A stretch of DNA of 64,000 nt from Rebecca billardiae RCC1528. Lineage: Eukaryota > Haptophyta. Where the stretch lies: assembly GCA_965240325.2 (NCBI GenBank), contig OZ251223.1, positions 1,302,001 through 1,366,000 of the forward strand, given 5' to 3'. Below, piece by piece: positions 35,072-46,303 of this stretch. Positions within the stretch are counted from its first letter, which is position 1. Every line of letters begins with the position of its first letter. Both the position numbers and the translations under genes were made by a program. The notes below the pieces were generated by a model that made no database searches, was not told the origin of the DNA, and saw only the letters and a list, made by a program, of their open reading frames with translations.

Positions 35072-36069
35072 GATGCGATGTGCTCTTCACTGTGCCTGGC
35101 TCCCGCGTGCGCTGGCTGGTCGCACGCCTTCCTGGACGTTGCCTTTGGCGCGCCTCGCTCCAGCATGCGCGTCGTGTGTGTCGCTGTGCACGCCGTGGGC
35201 ACAAGTCAGAAGTGTTGCAATCGTGAGCGGAGCTTAGCCTGTGGGCTGCACGCAGCTCGCCCCGTGCCTGATGGAATCGCTGGGCGCGCGAGAGGCTATG
35301 CCACACACATCCGGGTATGCGCCAGTAGATAGCACGTGGCTACGTCCAACACGTCTAGGCGGAAGGTCGGGTGAGTCTAACAACTTGAGGCGGTGCCCCG
35401 AGTACCTGACAACATCGACGGCCGAGCCCGTGGTGCACACGCCAGCTGAGACTCTCTGGCTGACAGGTCAGAGCCGCCATCACCGATGCCGTGCCCGCGT
35501 CGGTGCGGCTAGGCACATGACCGAGCGAACATGCGCCATCACGGTGTGCCCGAGGCAGGCCCGAGGCAGCCCACCATGCTGGCCGACATCATCTCGGGCT
35601 CGGCACCGCAGGACAGCAGCTGCTGGCCGAGCAGAGGCACTCGCGTGGCCCATAGTGTGCTCGCAAGTTTGCTCGGCCCATAAGGCGCTGCCTCCCGAGG
35701 GCGAGATCGCGGTGGGCCACCGCCCGTGCGCGCCGGCCAACCTTGCCTCAATCGCCAAGCGCAAGCACCTCGCCATCTGCTGCCGCTGCAGAGGCGCGCT
35801 GAGGGCGCTAGCCAGCCTGTGTGACCGTCTGTCAGACTGAGGCATCATTGGTGACTGCTCGTGTAGCCGTGCCATCCAGAGTGCACTTCAGTGGGGCGAA
35901 ATGCTGGTGGTCAGGCGGTAGAGGCTGTGCTCCGTGTCACACGCGGACGTCGCAGTGCGAGAGAGCACGCCGAGGCGGCGCTGCAGGTAGCAAGTGCGGT
36001 TGAGAATCATGCCCGACTGACACTGCTGCCTGTATTGTCAGCGTTGCTTGCAGGAAGGGCTGGCTGCAG

Positions 36070-36408
36070 GTGCCACCCAGCCCACCGGCCGGCCAACCGC
36101 TGTCGCCACCACTATCGCCGCGGGCATGCCCACCACCATCACCGCCACCGTCTCCGCCGCTAAGCCCGCCGCGTAGAACGCGGCCGTCGCCGCCGCCACG
36201 CCCGCCACCGAGCTCGCAGCCGAGCCCGCAGCCATCACCGCCACCGTCGCCCCCTCCCCCCAATCCGCCGCCGAGCCCACCGCAGATCCCACTACCACCA
36301 TCGCTACCACCATCACCGCCGGCGTCGTCACCACCTAGTCCGCCGCCGTCATCACCGTCATCATCACCGCCCAGTCCGCCGCCGAGCCCAGAGCGTCGTC
36401 GCCGCCAT
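36070..36408 (+). pseudogene. Ser-Pro-rich (HRGP-like) exon or relic between the inverted-repeat arms
   Basis: An open frame of about 110 codons directly follows an acceptor-like GGCTGCAG and reads mostly PPSP, SPPPS and PSPP blocks with interruptions (AGQPL, RRTRPS, QIPLPPS), then loses the pattern at about 36405. Composition and periodicity resemble hydroxyproline-rich glycoprotein sequence but are more degenerate than the giant tract and lie on the opposite strand. I find no start codon, signal peptide or partner domain, so I read it as an orphan exon or a decaying fragment. The rest of the spacer (35072-36069 and 36409-37199) shows nothing I can support as a gene. Confidence 0.45.
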
Positions 36409-37199
36409 CGTCTCTGCCACCATCGCCGCTGCCCAGCCAGTCTCAGGGTACGCGCAGCCGTCATCGGTCATCACGCGGTCGTCGTGCAGTATTCAAGTTC
36501 AACGACACTGCTACATCAGCAAACCGGGTGGCGATCCCAGGTGCGCATGGCAACGGGTGTCAAGCAGCGTCGTCCGCTCAACAGGTGTACGTTCCCTACA
36601 TCCATGCTGCTGCTCGGGCTCTGGCGAGTCTGGCAGAGCTGTCGGCACTGCGCACGCGCGGGCTCGCGCGTGCACACGCGCGGGCTCGCGCACACAGTAG
36701 CAGACTAAGTGCAGCACTGCTGAGTGAACAGCACGCGCACAGCCATGGGCACGGCGTGCCTAGCACGGCCGTGAGACGGGCGGGCACGGGTGCGCTGGGG
36801 CGGCCCAGGCTGCATCAACTGCCCCTGTCGCTCGCCAACACTCTAGCTGGGCCTGCTAGCTCAGCTTGTGTTCATGCGCTGCCGGCGCTCAGTCGGCTCG
36901 GCACAGTCACTGCAATGGGCAATAGCGCTTTGTGCCCTGCCGGCCCCGCCTGCTGGCGCTGCGCCAAGGTCAGCACAGTGGTGGGCCCATTGGGCGCGGA
37001 CAGCAGCACGCGCCGCGCATCTCATGTCTGTGACCGCTGCCAGTTCGGGCACTCAAAGGGCCACAGCCAGTGGACGGTCCAGACCCCGCATGAGCGCTGA
37101 GCAAGGCGAGGAACGAGTGCGACCGGCTGAGCAGAGATGCCAGCTGAAAAGTAGGCTGCTGCAACTGCATTGCCCTCGCGTGCCGCTGGATGCCGCGCT

Positions 37200-37934
37200 G
37201 CCTTCGTGGGCCGACCGGGCGGGCGCGCGGCGCGCGCGGGGCGCGTGCGGCCCACGCCCGACTCCGGTCGAGCGCCGGCGGCGAGGCGCGCGAGCGGTCG
37301 ATGGGCAAGGCCTCCGTCACGAGGCGGGCTTGGCGCGGACAGAGCGGACTGCCGTGCCTGCCCCAGCCCTCCGCGCGGGATCCGCCGCCAAACGCGCTCG
37401 AGAGCGCCCATCCAAGCCCAGCGGCCGTCCGTGCGCGAGCGCAGCCGCTGCGCCGCCGCAGACCGGCACAGAACGCGCGCGGCGCACCGCCTCGGGCGTC
37501 GAGGCGAGGAAGCCCGGCTCGCTACAGCCTGTGGCCGACCCGCTCACCCAGGCGCTGCCGATCGAACGCGCTCGACTCGCTCACGCGCCCGGCGAGCGGG
37601 CGCGCGAACCTCGCGCGCCGCGCCGCCCGGGTCGCGCCGGCCGCGTGCCGAGCTCACGGGCGGCGAGCAGGCCGCGAGCCGGGCCGAGCGCGCGCGGCGG
37701 GCTCCTACGCGCGGCTGGCAGCCCGCGCCGCCCGAGCGCGCGGCCTCGCGGTGGCGCCAGTGGCCGCGAGGCTGCGGCCCGCGCGGCGGCGCGCGGCCGC
37801 CACTGTGCGCCCACTGGCGCGGCAGCGCGCGGAGAGGTACCACGGCGCTTTTCAGAAGCGGCGAAAGCGCGACTTCGACGGCGCGCGTCCCGCGCGCAAA
37901 TCGAGGGCTGAGCCCTTCTTGGGGGGGGGAGATC
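37200..37934 (-). repeat. Inverted repeat 1, right arm (about 735 bp)
   Basis: Reverse complement of 34338-35071, separated from it by a 2.1-kb spacer. The high identity of the arms implies a recent inverted duplication, a fold-back element, or ongoing gene conversion. Immediately downstream the base composition drops from very GC-rich to mixed, so the boundary is sharp. Confidence 0.9.
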
Positions 37935-40662
37935 GGGGTCTGGGACTCTGGGCGCGGCCTGCCGGTGCGTAACTTCGTTACTAATCATGATAAACCAATA
38001 ATACGTCGGTTGCGCGCGCTATTTTGAGCTCGCGAGCCTATCATAATACCCACCTGATTTAGCAATATGGAATGTTCGAGCATTGTTCCTATTGATGTGC
38101 CGATGTGATATGAAAGTAGGTAAAAGTGTGTTGTGCGTGGACTCGGGCAATCGGCGGGATTCGGGAATAATGTCACGTCGAACAACGGTTCCTGAGAGGC
38201 ACCCTATGATAATCGGCGCGATTTCTACCCGCGAGCGTACCCGCTTGGGATGCACAGTCCTGACTCGTACATATCACGTACTTACATACGCCAGGACAGA
38301 CTGGTATCCATAGGACGACGCAGGTCTCCCAATTCGTCGGCGGCAGTGCCCGATCGCTCGTCGACACGCCTTCACGCGATCGAATTGCTTGAGCGCGGCC
38401 TTGAGCTCCTGGAGCGCGATCCACCTGCGCTGCGCGGCTCGCATAGACCTGCTGTGCCCCGAGCGAGGGCGAGGGTGCAGGTCCGGATGTCAGCTGGCAG
38501 TCTTGATCAGCCGCTGGTAGGGTAGCAGCTGGTCGAGCGGAGCCTGGCCTCAGGCCTGGTGTTCCCCGGGCGGTCGCGTACGCGCTTGCCGCTCGAGCCA
38601 GCTGGCTGGCTGGCGGCGGCTGGCGCTGCGGCGTCGTCCAGTGTGCGCTTCGTTCGCTGCTGCGGCACCTCCTCGTCGTCAAAGTCGTCGCCCGGGGGCG
38701 AGTCTCGGTCCTCGTGGAGGGGGGCAGCAGGGACTGGCGTGGGTGCAGCGGTCGGCGCCAGGCGCGCCGCCTTGCGCGCCTGGCGTTCCTTGACGGCGCG
38801 GCGCGTCGAGGAGCGACGGCTCGATGACTCGTCGGGCTCAGGCCGGTGGCTGAAACCTCCGCCCTCCGAGAGAGTCCCGGTTTAGGCCGCGTGCCGAGCG
38901 TGCGCGCGCAGCGGTGTTCGCCTTAGAGAGCGCCCCGGGCGCTTCGCCCGGGCCGCTCGACCGATACGGCTGGGCCTCGCGGTCCGGCTGTAGACTAGTC
39001 AGCTGCCACGAGCCTGCGGTCGTTATTGCATCAGGAAGATCAGGATGCTCACGACCCCGTGTCGATTGCAACTGTCGACCGTCGACGGCCGTCCTCCACC
39101 TGCACCTCGCGAGTCGCGTAACGGTGCGGCTGGCCACCAGCGCGTAACTCTTGATGTGATCCGCGCGCCCGGTGTCGCCTGCAGCTGTTTGTAGCCATCA
39201 TCGAGTCCGGGGCTCAGGGGGCGCGCGCCCTACCCGGGTGTAGGCTGCAACTCTCCAATCTACATATGACAGCGGCGCGCCGATCCCGGCATTGCTCGAC
39301 TGGATCACTGATCAGCACCCATCATGGCATCGCGTATTCGCGTGCCGAACTGTTGATGGCCGCCTGCCAGACCTACAGTCCGAGGCCCAGTAGGCCTGCG
39401 CCCAAACCGTTGATACGTGTCCTGTGCCGATTCGGTTGTCACCCGTGGCAGTGGCTGCGCCTGCCCCAGCGCCCGCAGCTGTCTTGATGACGACGGCCGG
39501 CGGCGCCGATCGTCAGTAATAAATCCAGGCCGTGTCCTGAGCCGTACGACTCATTGGCGAGCCGCACTGTGACTGCTTACTTAAATAAATTATTATAAAA
39601 TAACGACCGCTGTCCCGTGTCCGTCAAATATATCATTGCTGCCCTGACTCAGACTTAATTACAGAGGCAAGCCGCTGTTGGACCGTGTAACTAGACTGTA
39701 GTCTGACAGGAGACAGGAGTACATGCTGAACTCACTGTCAAATCGGACCGGCCGCTTGCCGCCTTGCGCCCAGCTGCCGAGTCCACCGTGATCGCACTAC
39801 AGACTACTCGGCCCGCCCGGCCCGCCGGCGCGCGCGGGCCGAACCGCGCCGCGCCGGGTCGTCTGCTGCACTTTGACTTTGCCGATCGGTACGCTTCATA
39901 GTTCATCGGCAGCCGCGGGATATGAACCGCATTTTTATTTTATTAATGACTATCTATTCATTATCTTCTATGATTTGATAAGTACATACATAATTATTAT
40001 ATATATTAATACCTATTTTAATAAATTAATTTAATTAAGAATAGCATATTGATGCGCGGGCGGCTCCCGAGCAGAGGACTTATACCGCCAGTGCTGCCAT
40101 GACCATGAAATTTCCGCTTATACTGGCAAACTTATAGCCTTAAGCTTATTGGTGGTATTCGTGATTCGTCGTCTGCCAGTCCGCCTTATTATTGGCGGTA
40201 GGTATTCGTCGTCTGCCAGTCCCGATGAGTCCGCCACTGCCACTGGACGGCCAGTGAGGCCCGCCGAGTCGCCGCGCGCGGGCAGACGCTGGCAGCAATG
40301 CCCACCCGCCAGGCTCCGGCGCGGAGATACTCATAGTGATAGTGTCCGGCCAGCGGACCCGCTCACCGGCTCTGCACCCGCGGTCGGAGACTATTAATTA
40401 ATGAGTTATTTATGACTCAATGTGTATAATCGGCACCGCTTGGCCTTCGGCTGCGGAGCACTTAGGCCAGCCCCGAAGGCAAGCGGCGCAAATAAGGCCG
40501 ACAGGATCCATGGCAAGACGTTGGGTCGACGGTCGTGACGTCCAGCCGCCTGAGCCGTTGGCGAACGGCAGGCATGCAGCCGAGTACATCATTGCTGCAC
40601 CCGCAGCACGTAAGCGGACTGCGTGAGCACACATGAGCATGGTGAATCGGCGGTGGCTCGCG
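37935..40662. other. Intergenic region with possible retroelement remains
   Basis: Mixed composition, with an AT-rich block at about 39900-40050. On the minus strand a frame at 38255-38019 contains VEIAPIIIGCLSG, which recalls the C-terminal end of some retrotransposon reverse transcriptases (hydrophobic PxxIG.LG motif). A second minus-strand frame, about 38880-38502, is charged and disordered (Arg/Lys-rich, then GDDFDDEE). Neither has a convincing start or a complete domain. A 19-bp direct repeat around ATTCGTCGTCTGCCAGTC occurs near 40170 and 40207. I see no complete gene here. Confidence 0.3.
40436..40486. repeat. Imperfect inverted repeat / hairpin
   Basis: CCGCTTGGCCTTCGGCTG (40436-40453) pairs imperfectly with 40468-40486 around a 14-base loop; two small bulges are needed. 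It lies about 180 bp beyond the stop codon of the SNARE gene. It could be a 3'-end structure or chance in GC-rich DNA. Confidence 0.3.
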
Positions 40663-41208
40663 CTAGCGCCCGTTCCGCGCGAACATGTTGTAGATGTACG
40701 TGGCGATGCCGAGGAGGATGACCACGAGGATGAAGTCGATGATGAACCGATCTGCCGAGCGCACCTCCTTGAGCGCGTGCTTCATCTTCTTGTTGAGGCT
40801 GTGCAGGTGCTCGGTCGCGCCGTCCACCTGCCGCGCGAGCGGCGCGCGAGGCAGGGGCGTGTTGGCCCCGAGGGGCGCGGCGCGCGAGGCCGCCGCCGCT
40901 GCTGCGCGCGCGCGCGAGCGCGCACCTTGTGCGTGATCTCGTCCACCATCGCCGACTGCAGCCGCACCTCCTCCTTCATGTCCAGCGCGATGTGCCTCAG
41001 GTCGGACACGCCGCTCGAGATCTGGTCGAGATCCTGGTCGATGCGCGCGTCGGTCTGCTTGAGCGCCTGCAGCCCCTCCTGCACGTCAATGTCGGGCAGG
41101 TCGGTGTCTGTGGCGTCGCGCGGCGCCGCGGAGAGCCCCGACGGCCCCGCGCCGCCCGAGCCGGACGGCATATTGATCGCCACCATCTGCAGGCCGTCGG
41201 CGGTGCTG

Positions 41209-41245
<37 letters not shown>

Positions 41246-41717
41246 TGCTCGAGCTCGCGCCGCCGCCCAGCCCACACGCGGCGAAGAGTGAGGTGCGGTT
41301 CTGCTCCTCCTTCGCCGCGTACCGCCGCTTCTCCAGCGCCTCCACCTCCTCGATGTGCGAGAAGACGAGCTCGACGACCTCCGCGCGATGCTCCACCTCC
41401 TGCATGTTCTTGTTGCGCCGCTTCGCCGCCTGCTGGCGCTGGATGGTGGCCATCCGGTTGGCCTCCTCGCGGATGGTCTTAATCTGCGCGCGTATCCGCG
41501 CGGACATCTCCACCGTGTGCTTCGAGCCCGACGACTTGGCCAGCATCTCGTCGCGCTCGTTGATGGCAACCCGCACCGCCTTGATCTCGCGGTGCACCTC
41601 GCGCTTGAGCCGCGTGAACTCGTCGACGGCCGACTTGCCGCCCTGCGTCTTGGGCTTGGTCTGCGCGTCGGTCGTCTCCTGCTCGATCGCCTCGAGCTTG
41701 CTCATGAGCGCCTGCAT
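40663..41717 (-). CDS. Qc-SNARE, SYP7-like syntaxin-related protein
   Basis: Two exons: 41717-40926 and 40827-40663, joined by a 98-bp phase-0 intron (GTGCG...CAG). The product is about 318 residues: an N-terminal coiled-coil region rich in Lys and Glu, a Ser/Gly-rich linker (a GGC-type repeat at about 41210-41255), then a SNARE motif. In that motif the zero-layer glutamine falls in DARIDQDLDQISSGV, followed by LRHIALDMKEEVRLQ and MVDEITHKVDGATEHL. A tail membrane anchor, FIIDFILVVILLGIATYIYN, lies nine residues before the stop. The order and the MVDEI...KVDGAT wording fit plant SYP7-type Qc-SNAREs of the endomembrane system. The anchor is entirely in exon 2, which supports the splice. Start chosen at the first ATG; the frame stays open upstream through a TTG, so a longer or spliced N-terminus is possible. 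Confidence 0.85.
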
Positions 41718-42078
41718 CGTGCCCGGCCCGAGCTTGCCGCCGCGCGCGAGGGCCAAGCAAGGTGGCGGCGGGCGCCCAGAGCTGATCTCCGACGTTGAGC
41801 AGGAGTCCTGCCGCCCGAGCGGCCGCGAGCCGGATTTGAGAGCTCACCCGCCCGGGTCGCAGCCCAGCCCCGCTTTGGCCTCTCGAGTGGGCCCCGCCGG
41901 GAGGCGTGTGATTGGCTGGCGCTCGGCCGGACCCGCCGCCCGGAGGCCGCCGCTCGAAGGCCCACGTCGCAGAAGCGCAGTGCGGGCCAAGCAAAAGGCT
42001 CCCTCGCGTGAAGCGCGCGCGCGACCACTCACGCGCCCAGAGCGCCAAGACTGCCGCGAGGCACAAGCAAGACCGCCG
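41718..42078. promoter_or_regulatory. Shared divergent upstream region (SNARE gene / RRM-Nudix gene)
   Basis: The 361 bp between two opposed start codons must hold both 5' untranslated regions and both promoters. It is GC-rich; I see no clear TATA box or other named element. Confidence 0.45.
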
Positions 42079-42503
42079 ATGGGTGACCGGGAGCGGCGCA
42101 ACGACCGTGAGAAGGGCGATCGCCCGCCGAGTGCTCCCGACGCGTCGGCCGCCGCCGCCGCCGCGACCGCTGAGGGCCGCCGCCGCGACCGCGACAAGGA
42201 GCGCGAGCGCGCGCGCCCCGACGCTGACGGCAAGGTGTCGCTGCTCATCCGCAACCTGTCGAAGCGCACGAGTGCGGAGGAGATCAAGAAGTTCTTCGAG
42301 CAGTATGGCACCATCAAGGACGTCTACCTGCCCAAGGACTACTACTCAGGGTGCGCGCGCGCGCGCGCGCGCGGCAGCCGCGCGCCCGCCGCCCGCGCTC
42401 TCGCGCGCCGGGGGGCGCGTCCCCTCGTGGCTCGCGCGCTGACCATTGCCGCCCGCCCGCCGCGTGCACGCCGCCGCGCGCACGCAACTTGCACACTCGC
42501 CTT

Positions 42504-42541
<38 letters not shown>

Positions 42542-45014
42542 GCTCGCGCCTCGCGCCATGGCCTCTGGCCGGCTGCTCCAACGCTTGCGCCGCGCGTCGC
42601 GCCGTCCCCGCCGCGCGGTGCGGGGTGTCGGCGCAGCGACCCGCGCGGCTTCGGCTTCGTCGAGTTCGCCGACGCCGGCGAGGCCGAGGAGGCCCAGAAG
42701 CACCTCGACCACACGCCGCTCGACGGGCGCGAGGTGACGGTCGTCTTTGCCCAGGAGCGCCGGAAGTCCTCCAATGAGATGCGTGGCCGCGAGGTGCGGC
42801 GTGCGCGCGCGCGGCACCCTCGCGCGGGCGCGGGCGCGGGCGCGGGTGCGGGCGCGCGGGCGCGGGCGCGCGGGCGCGTGCGTGCGGCCCGCGCGCGCGC
42901 GCTGCGGAGGGACGGTGCTGGCGGCGGGGGGCGAGGCGGGCGGAGGGGTCAGAGCGCACGCGCGCGCTTCAGACGCGAGAGCGAGTACGAGCGAGCGCGC
43001 GCGCGCGCGCACGCGCCTGCCCGCTGACCGCCTGCGCCGCGGTCGCCGCACCCGTCGCCACGCGCCGCGCCGGAGCAGACTGGCGAGGGCGCGGAGACGG
43101 AGGGCGCGCCGTCGGCGGCGGGCCCTGCCGCTGTCCGGAAGCCACGCCCCGAGCCGACGGGGCCGCGCCCTGCGTCGGCCGCGCCGACTGGCAAGCCCGA
43201 GGGAGCGGGCCGTGGCGCCGGCGGCGCGGAGCGCGGGCGCGGTGCCGCGGCCGGTGGGCGCGCGGCGCCGCCGCCGGCCGTGGCCGCGGCCGGCGCCGCG
43301 GACGCGAACGGTGGCTCGCGCCCGACGACGGTGATTGCCAACTCTGCCGCCATCACGGCGCGCCCGGCGTCGGCAGTGGCGGGCGCGGGCCGCCCGGCCG
43401 CCGCCGCTCCGACCACACCGGCCTGGGGCCGTGGCGGCATCCCTTCGGGGGTGAAGGAGGCGGTGGCGCGCCCGGCGGGCGCGCCGCCGGGGGCTGGCGG
43501 CGCGGCGGCGGCGGGCGGCGCGGCGGCGCCCAAGCCGATGGGAGCGGCGGCGCCGGTGCCGACGGCGGCGCCCGGCGGCGGCGCGGTGGACGGTGCGGGC
43601 GCGGGCGGCGCGGCGGTGCCCGGCGCGGCGGAGCCGCCCGCGCCGCAGCCGCCGGCGCAGCAGCAGCCGCCGCAGGCCGCCGCCGTCGCCGCGGCCGCGC
43701 CGCCGCAGCAGCAGCCGGCCGCCGGCGCCGCCAACGCGGCCGCGGCCGCGGCCGCGGCCGCAGCGGCCGCGGCGCAGGCGGCGCAGGTTGCGGCGGCCGC
43801 GGCCGGCCCTGGCGGCCCGGCGCCCGGCAGCGTGGCGGTGCCGGTGCCGACCACCCCGATCTGGGCGACGCTCGACCCGCAGCAGCGGATCTTGATGCGC
43901 CCAAAGGTGCGTGGCGCGCGCGTGTGCCCGCGCGCTGCTGCCGCCGCATGGCGGCGGCGCCGCCTGCGGCCTTGCGCCGCGGCTGCGCCGAGCGCAGCGG
44001 TGTCTGCCGCGCCGCGCCGCGCCGCGCCGCGCCTCGCCGCGCCGCGAGCGGCCCGACGCGCCGCGCGGCCGGCCGCTGCCGGCCGCGCCGCCGCCCCCGC
44101 CCGCGCTCACGCTCCCCGTGCCCGCCCCTCGCCCCCCTCGGCGGCTGCGCGCAGGTGGGCGTGGGCGTTTTCATCACCTCGCCGCGCCACCACCCGGGCG
44201 CTGTGCTCGTCGGCGCGCGCACTGACTCCGACTCCTCCGTCATCTGGGCGCTGCCCGGCGGCCACCTGGAGTACGCCGAAGATTGGATCGCGTGCGCCGC
44301 GCGCGAGGTGCTCGAGCAGACGGGGCTCGTCGCGACCAACATCCGCTTCGCCACGCTCGACAACTCGATCGAGGTGCGCTGCCGCCGGCGTGTGTGCGGG
44401 CCCGCGCGCGCGGAGCCGACGCGCACGCGCGCACCGCGCGCTCCGCGCGCACCGCGCGCCTGCGCGCACCGCGCGGCCGTGCCCTCGCGAGACGCGCCGC
44501 GCGGCCCCGCCGCGCGCGCGCGACGCCGCTCCTCGGAATCGCGCGGCCGGCTGACTCGCTCCCTCCCTCGCCCGCCGCGCCCGCGCAGACGTCCCACTCC
44601 TACCACTACGTGGTCATCTTCTGCATCTGCGAGGTCGACTCGGAGCCGCTGAACAAGGAGCCAGACAAGATCCAGCACTGGCAGTGGGCCGTGTGGGACA
44701 GCCCCGAGTTCGACTCGATGCCCCTGTTCGCAGGGCTGCACAACGTGCGCTCCGCTGGTACGCGCGCGCACCCGAGCGCTCGGCGCGCGGCGGCGGCGGC
44801 GGCGCGCGGCCGCCCGGCGCGCAGCCGGTGGGCAAGCGCGCGGCGTTGTGTCGCCTGGCGGGGCGCGTGGCGCGGTGCGCGCGGCGCGCGGCGCGTGCGC
44901 GGCTCTCACCTGCGCGCCGCGCCCTCCCTGCGCGCCCCGCCAGGCTACCACCCCTTCAAGGGCAACGGCCAGATGCTGCCAGTGCTGCCGCCGCACGGCG
45001 CGCTCTCGTGGTGA
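42079..45014 (+). CDS. SCL-type RRM protein fused in frame to a NUDT15-like Nudix domain (predicted)
   Basis: Exons 42079-42350, 42637-42793, 43079-43906, 44155-44373, 44589-44757 and 44944-45014, all with GTGCG or GTACG donors and CAG acceptors. Exons 1-2 encode an RRM with RNP2 LLIRNL and RNP1 RGFGFVEF. The surrounding KDVYLPKDYYSGDP and REVTVVFAQERRK closely resemble plant SCL-type SR splicing factors. Exon 3 is a 276-residue Ala/Pro/Gln-rich disordered linker with no RS domain. Exons 4-6 encode a Nudix fold: VGVGVFITSPRHHPGAV, Nudix box GGHLEYAE...REVLEQTGL, YHYVVIFCICEVD, and the end GYHPFKGN, as in NUDT15/MTH2. The last catalytic Glu of the box is Gln here. The frame is open across every junction with no stop between the halves. 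Two separate genes, with the Nudix gene starting at ATG 43895 (MRPK), remain possible. Domains are certain; the fusion is about 55% likely. Confidence 0.7.
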
Positions 45015-45474
45015 GCGCGCACGGGCGCGGGCCGTGCGCACGGCGGCCGGGCGGGCTAGGGGCGTGTGCGGAGGGGGCGGGCTGGGAGGGGGGGCGTGGG
45101 GCGGGCGGAGGGCGGGGGGAAGCGGCCGCGCTGCGCCTGCATCGGGCTGCGGCGCGCTTGGCGCGGTCGGCAGCCGCCGAGCCGACGCGCGCCAAGCAGG
45201 CCGCTGGGAGGGGGGCACGACTGACGGCGGCGGGGGCGGGGCTGGGGGCGGCATGGCAGACGGCATGGCACGGCATGGCAGACGGCATGGCACGACAGAC
45301 ATTGCACACTCGTGCGGCGCGCTCGAGCGCACGGGCGCAGAGCACACGACGGCTCGGCGACGCTCGAGCACCGCGCCTTCTTGCCGGCACCGCACCGGGG
45401 CAGCGGGGCCCTGCGTGCACGGCGCGGGCGGCGGGCGGCAGGGCGATGCTGTGGCCGCAGCCGCAACTGGTGCC

Positions 45475-45512
<38 letters not shown>

Positions 45513-46303
45513 TGACGGCGGTGGCGCAACTGGCGCCGCCGCACACACCCATTCTTCCACAGAGCAGCGTGCTCCATCGCATGACAACGCACGGCGCGCG
45601 CCGCCGGCTTGCGCCGCACGCCGCAGCCCTAGCCCGCTGGGGCGCCAGCCAGCTGTGCAGCGCCAGGCTGGGGGGGCTCAGGCACAGCGGCAGCGCGCGC
45701 GCCCGCGCGGCGCACGCGCGCCCACGGCCGCGCGCACTAGAGCTGCGCGGCTCGGCGGAGCGCACGGCAGCTGCAGCGCACGCGCGACCGGCCCGAGGCA
45801 GCGACACCGCGCACTCCGGCTTCTCACGCTGATCTTGACGACGGCAGCCACGTCAGACCGAGCGCTGCGGTCGGCGCGCCAGCGCGCTGTGCTCACGCGC
45901 GCCGACGACAGTTTGCGGCGAGCGCCACCACTCGGGCGGCGGGCGGCGCGTCGTGTGGCGGCAGCCGTCCCGCGCATTCGCGGCTGCGCGCGTGCTCACT
46001 GATGTTCGTATCAAAGCGGATGCTGCTGTCATACGACACGTAAATCAATATCTGATAGTAGCATGCCGGAAGCCTGAATGCCTGCGCACTACGGTGTCAT
46101 CAGCATGTGTGATTGTGTGGCCGGGCTGGCATCGTCCGGAAGGCGACAACACCGTGTTACCACACCCGCACACCGCCGCCCTTGCTGCATGTTTCATCAG
46201 GCGTGCGGCCTCGGCGGACGCTCGCAAGTTTATTATGTACAAAGTTCCGAGGTCTATGGGTACCGAGGACGATATTTACGATTAATCGCGCGTCACCGGC
46301 CGC
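45015..46303. other. Intergenic region with short tandem repeats
   Basis: Very GC-rich to about 46000, then mixed composition. It contains an exact 22-bp duplication (45250-45271 and 45272-45293, built on GGCATGGCA) and a GAC trinucleotide run (45478-45517). Long frames on both strands are low-complexity Arg/Ala/Pro strings with no domain. I see no gene. Confidence 0.5.
45478..45517. repeat. (GAC)n microsatellite
   Basis: About 13 GAC/GAT triplets in a row, in non-coding sequence 0.46 kb downstream of the Nudix stop codon. Confidence 0.85.

Noticed and set aside
34272-37911. Long Arg/Ala-rich frames in both arms of inverted repeat 1
   Set aside because: Mirror images of each other created by stop-poor GC-rich sequence; no domain or codon pattern.
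43353-45587. 744-codon minus-strand frame with Ser and Pro runs
   Set aside because: Low-complexity shadow of the RRM-Nudix exons, introns and the GAC microsatellite; no domain, no start context.
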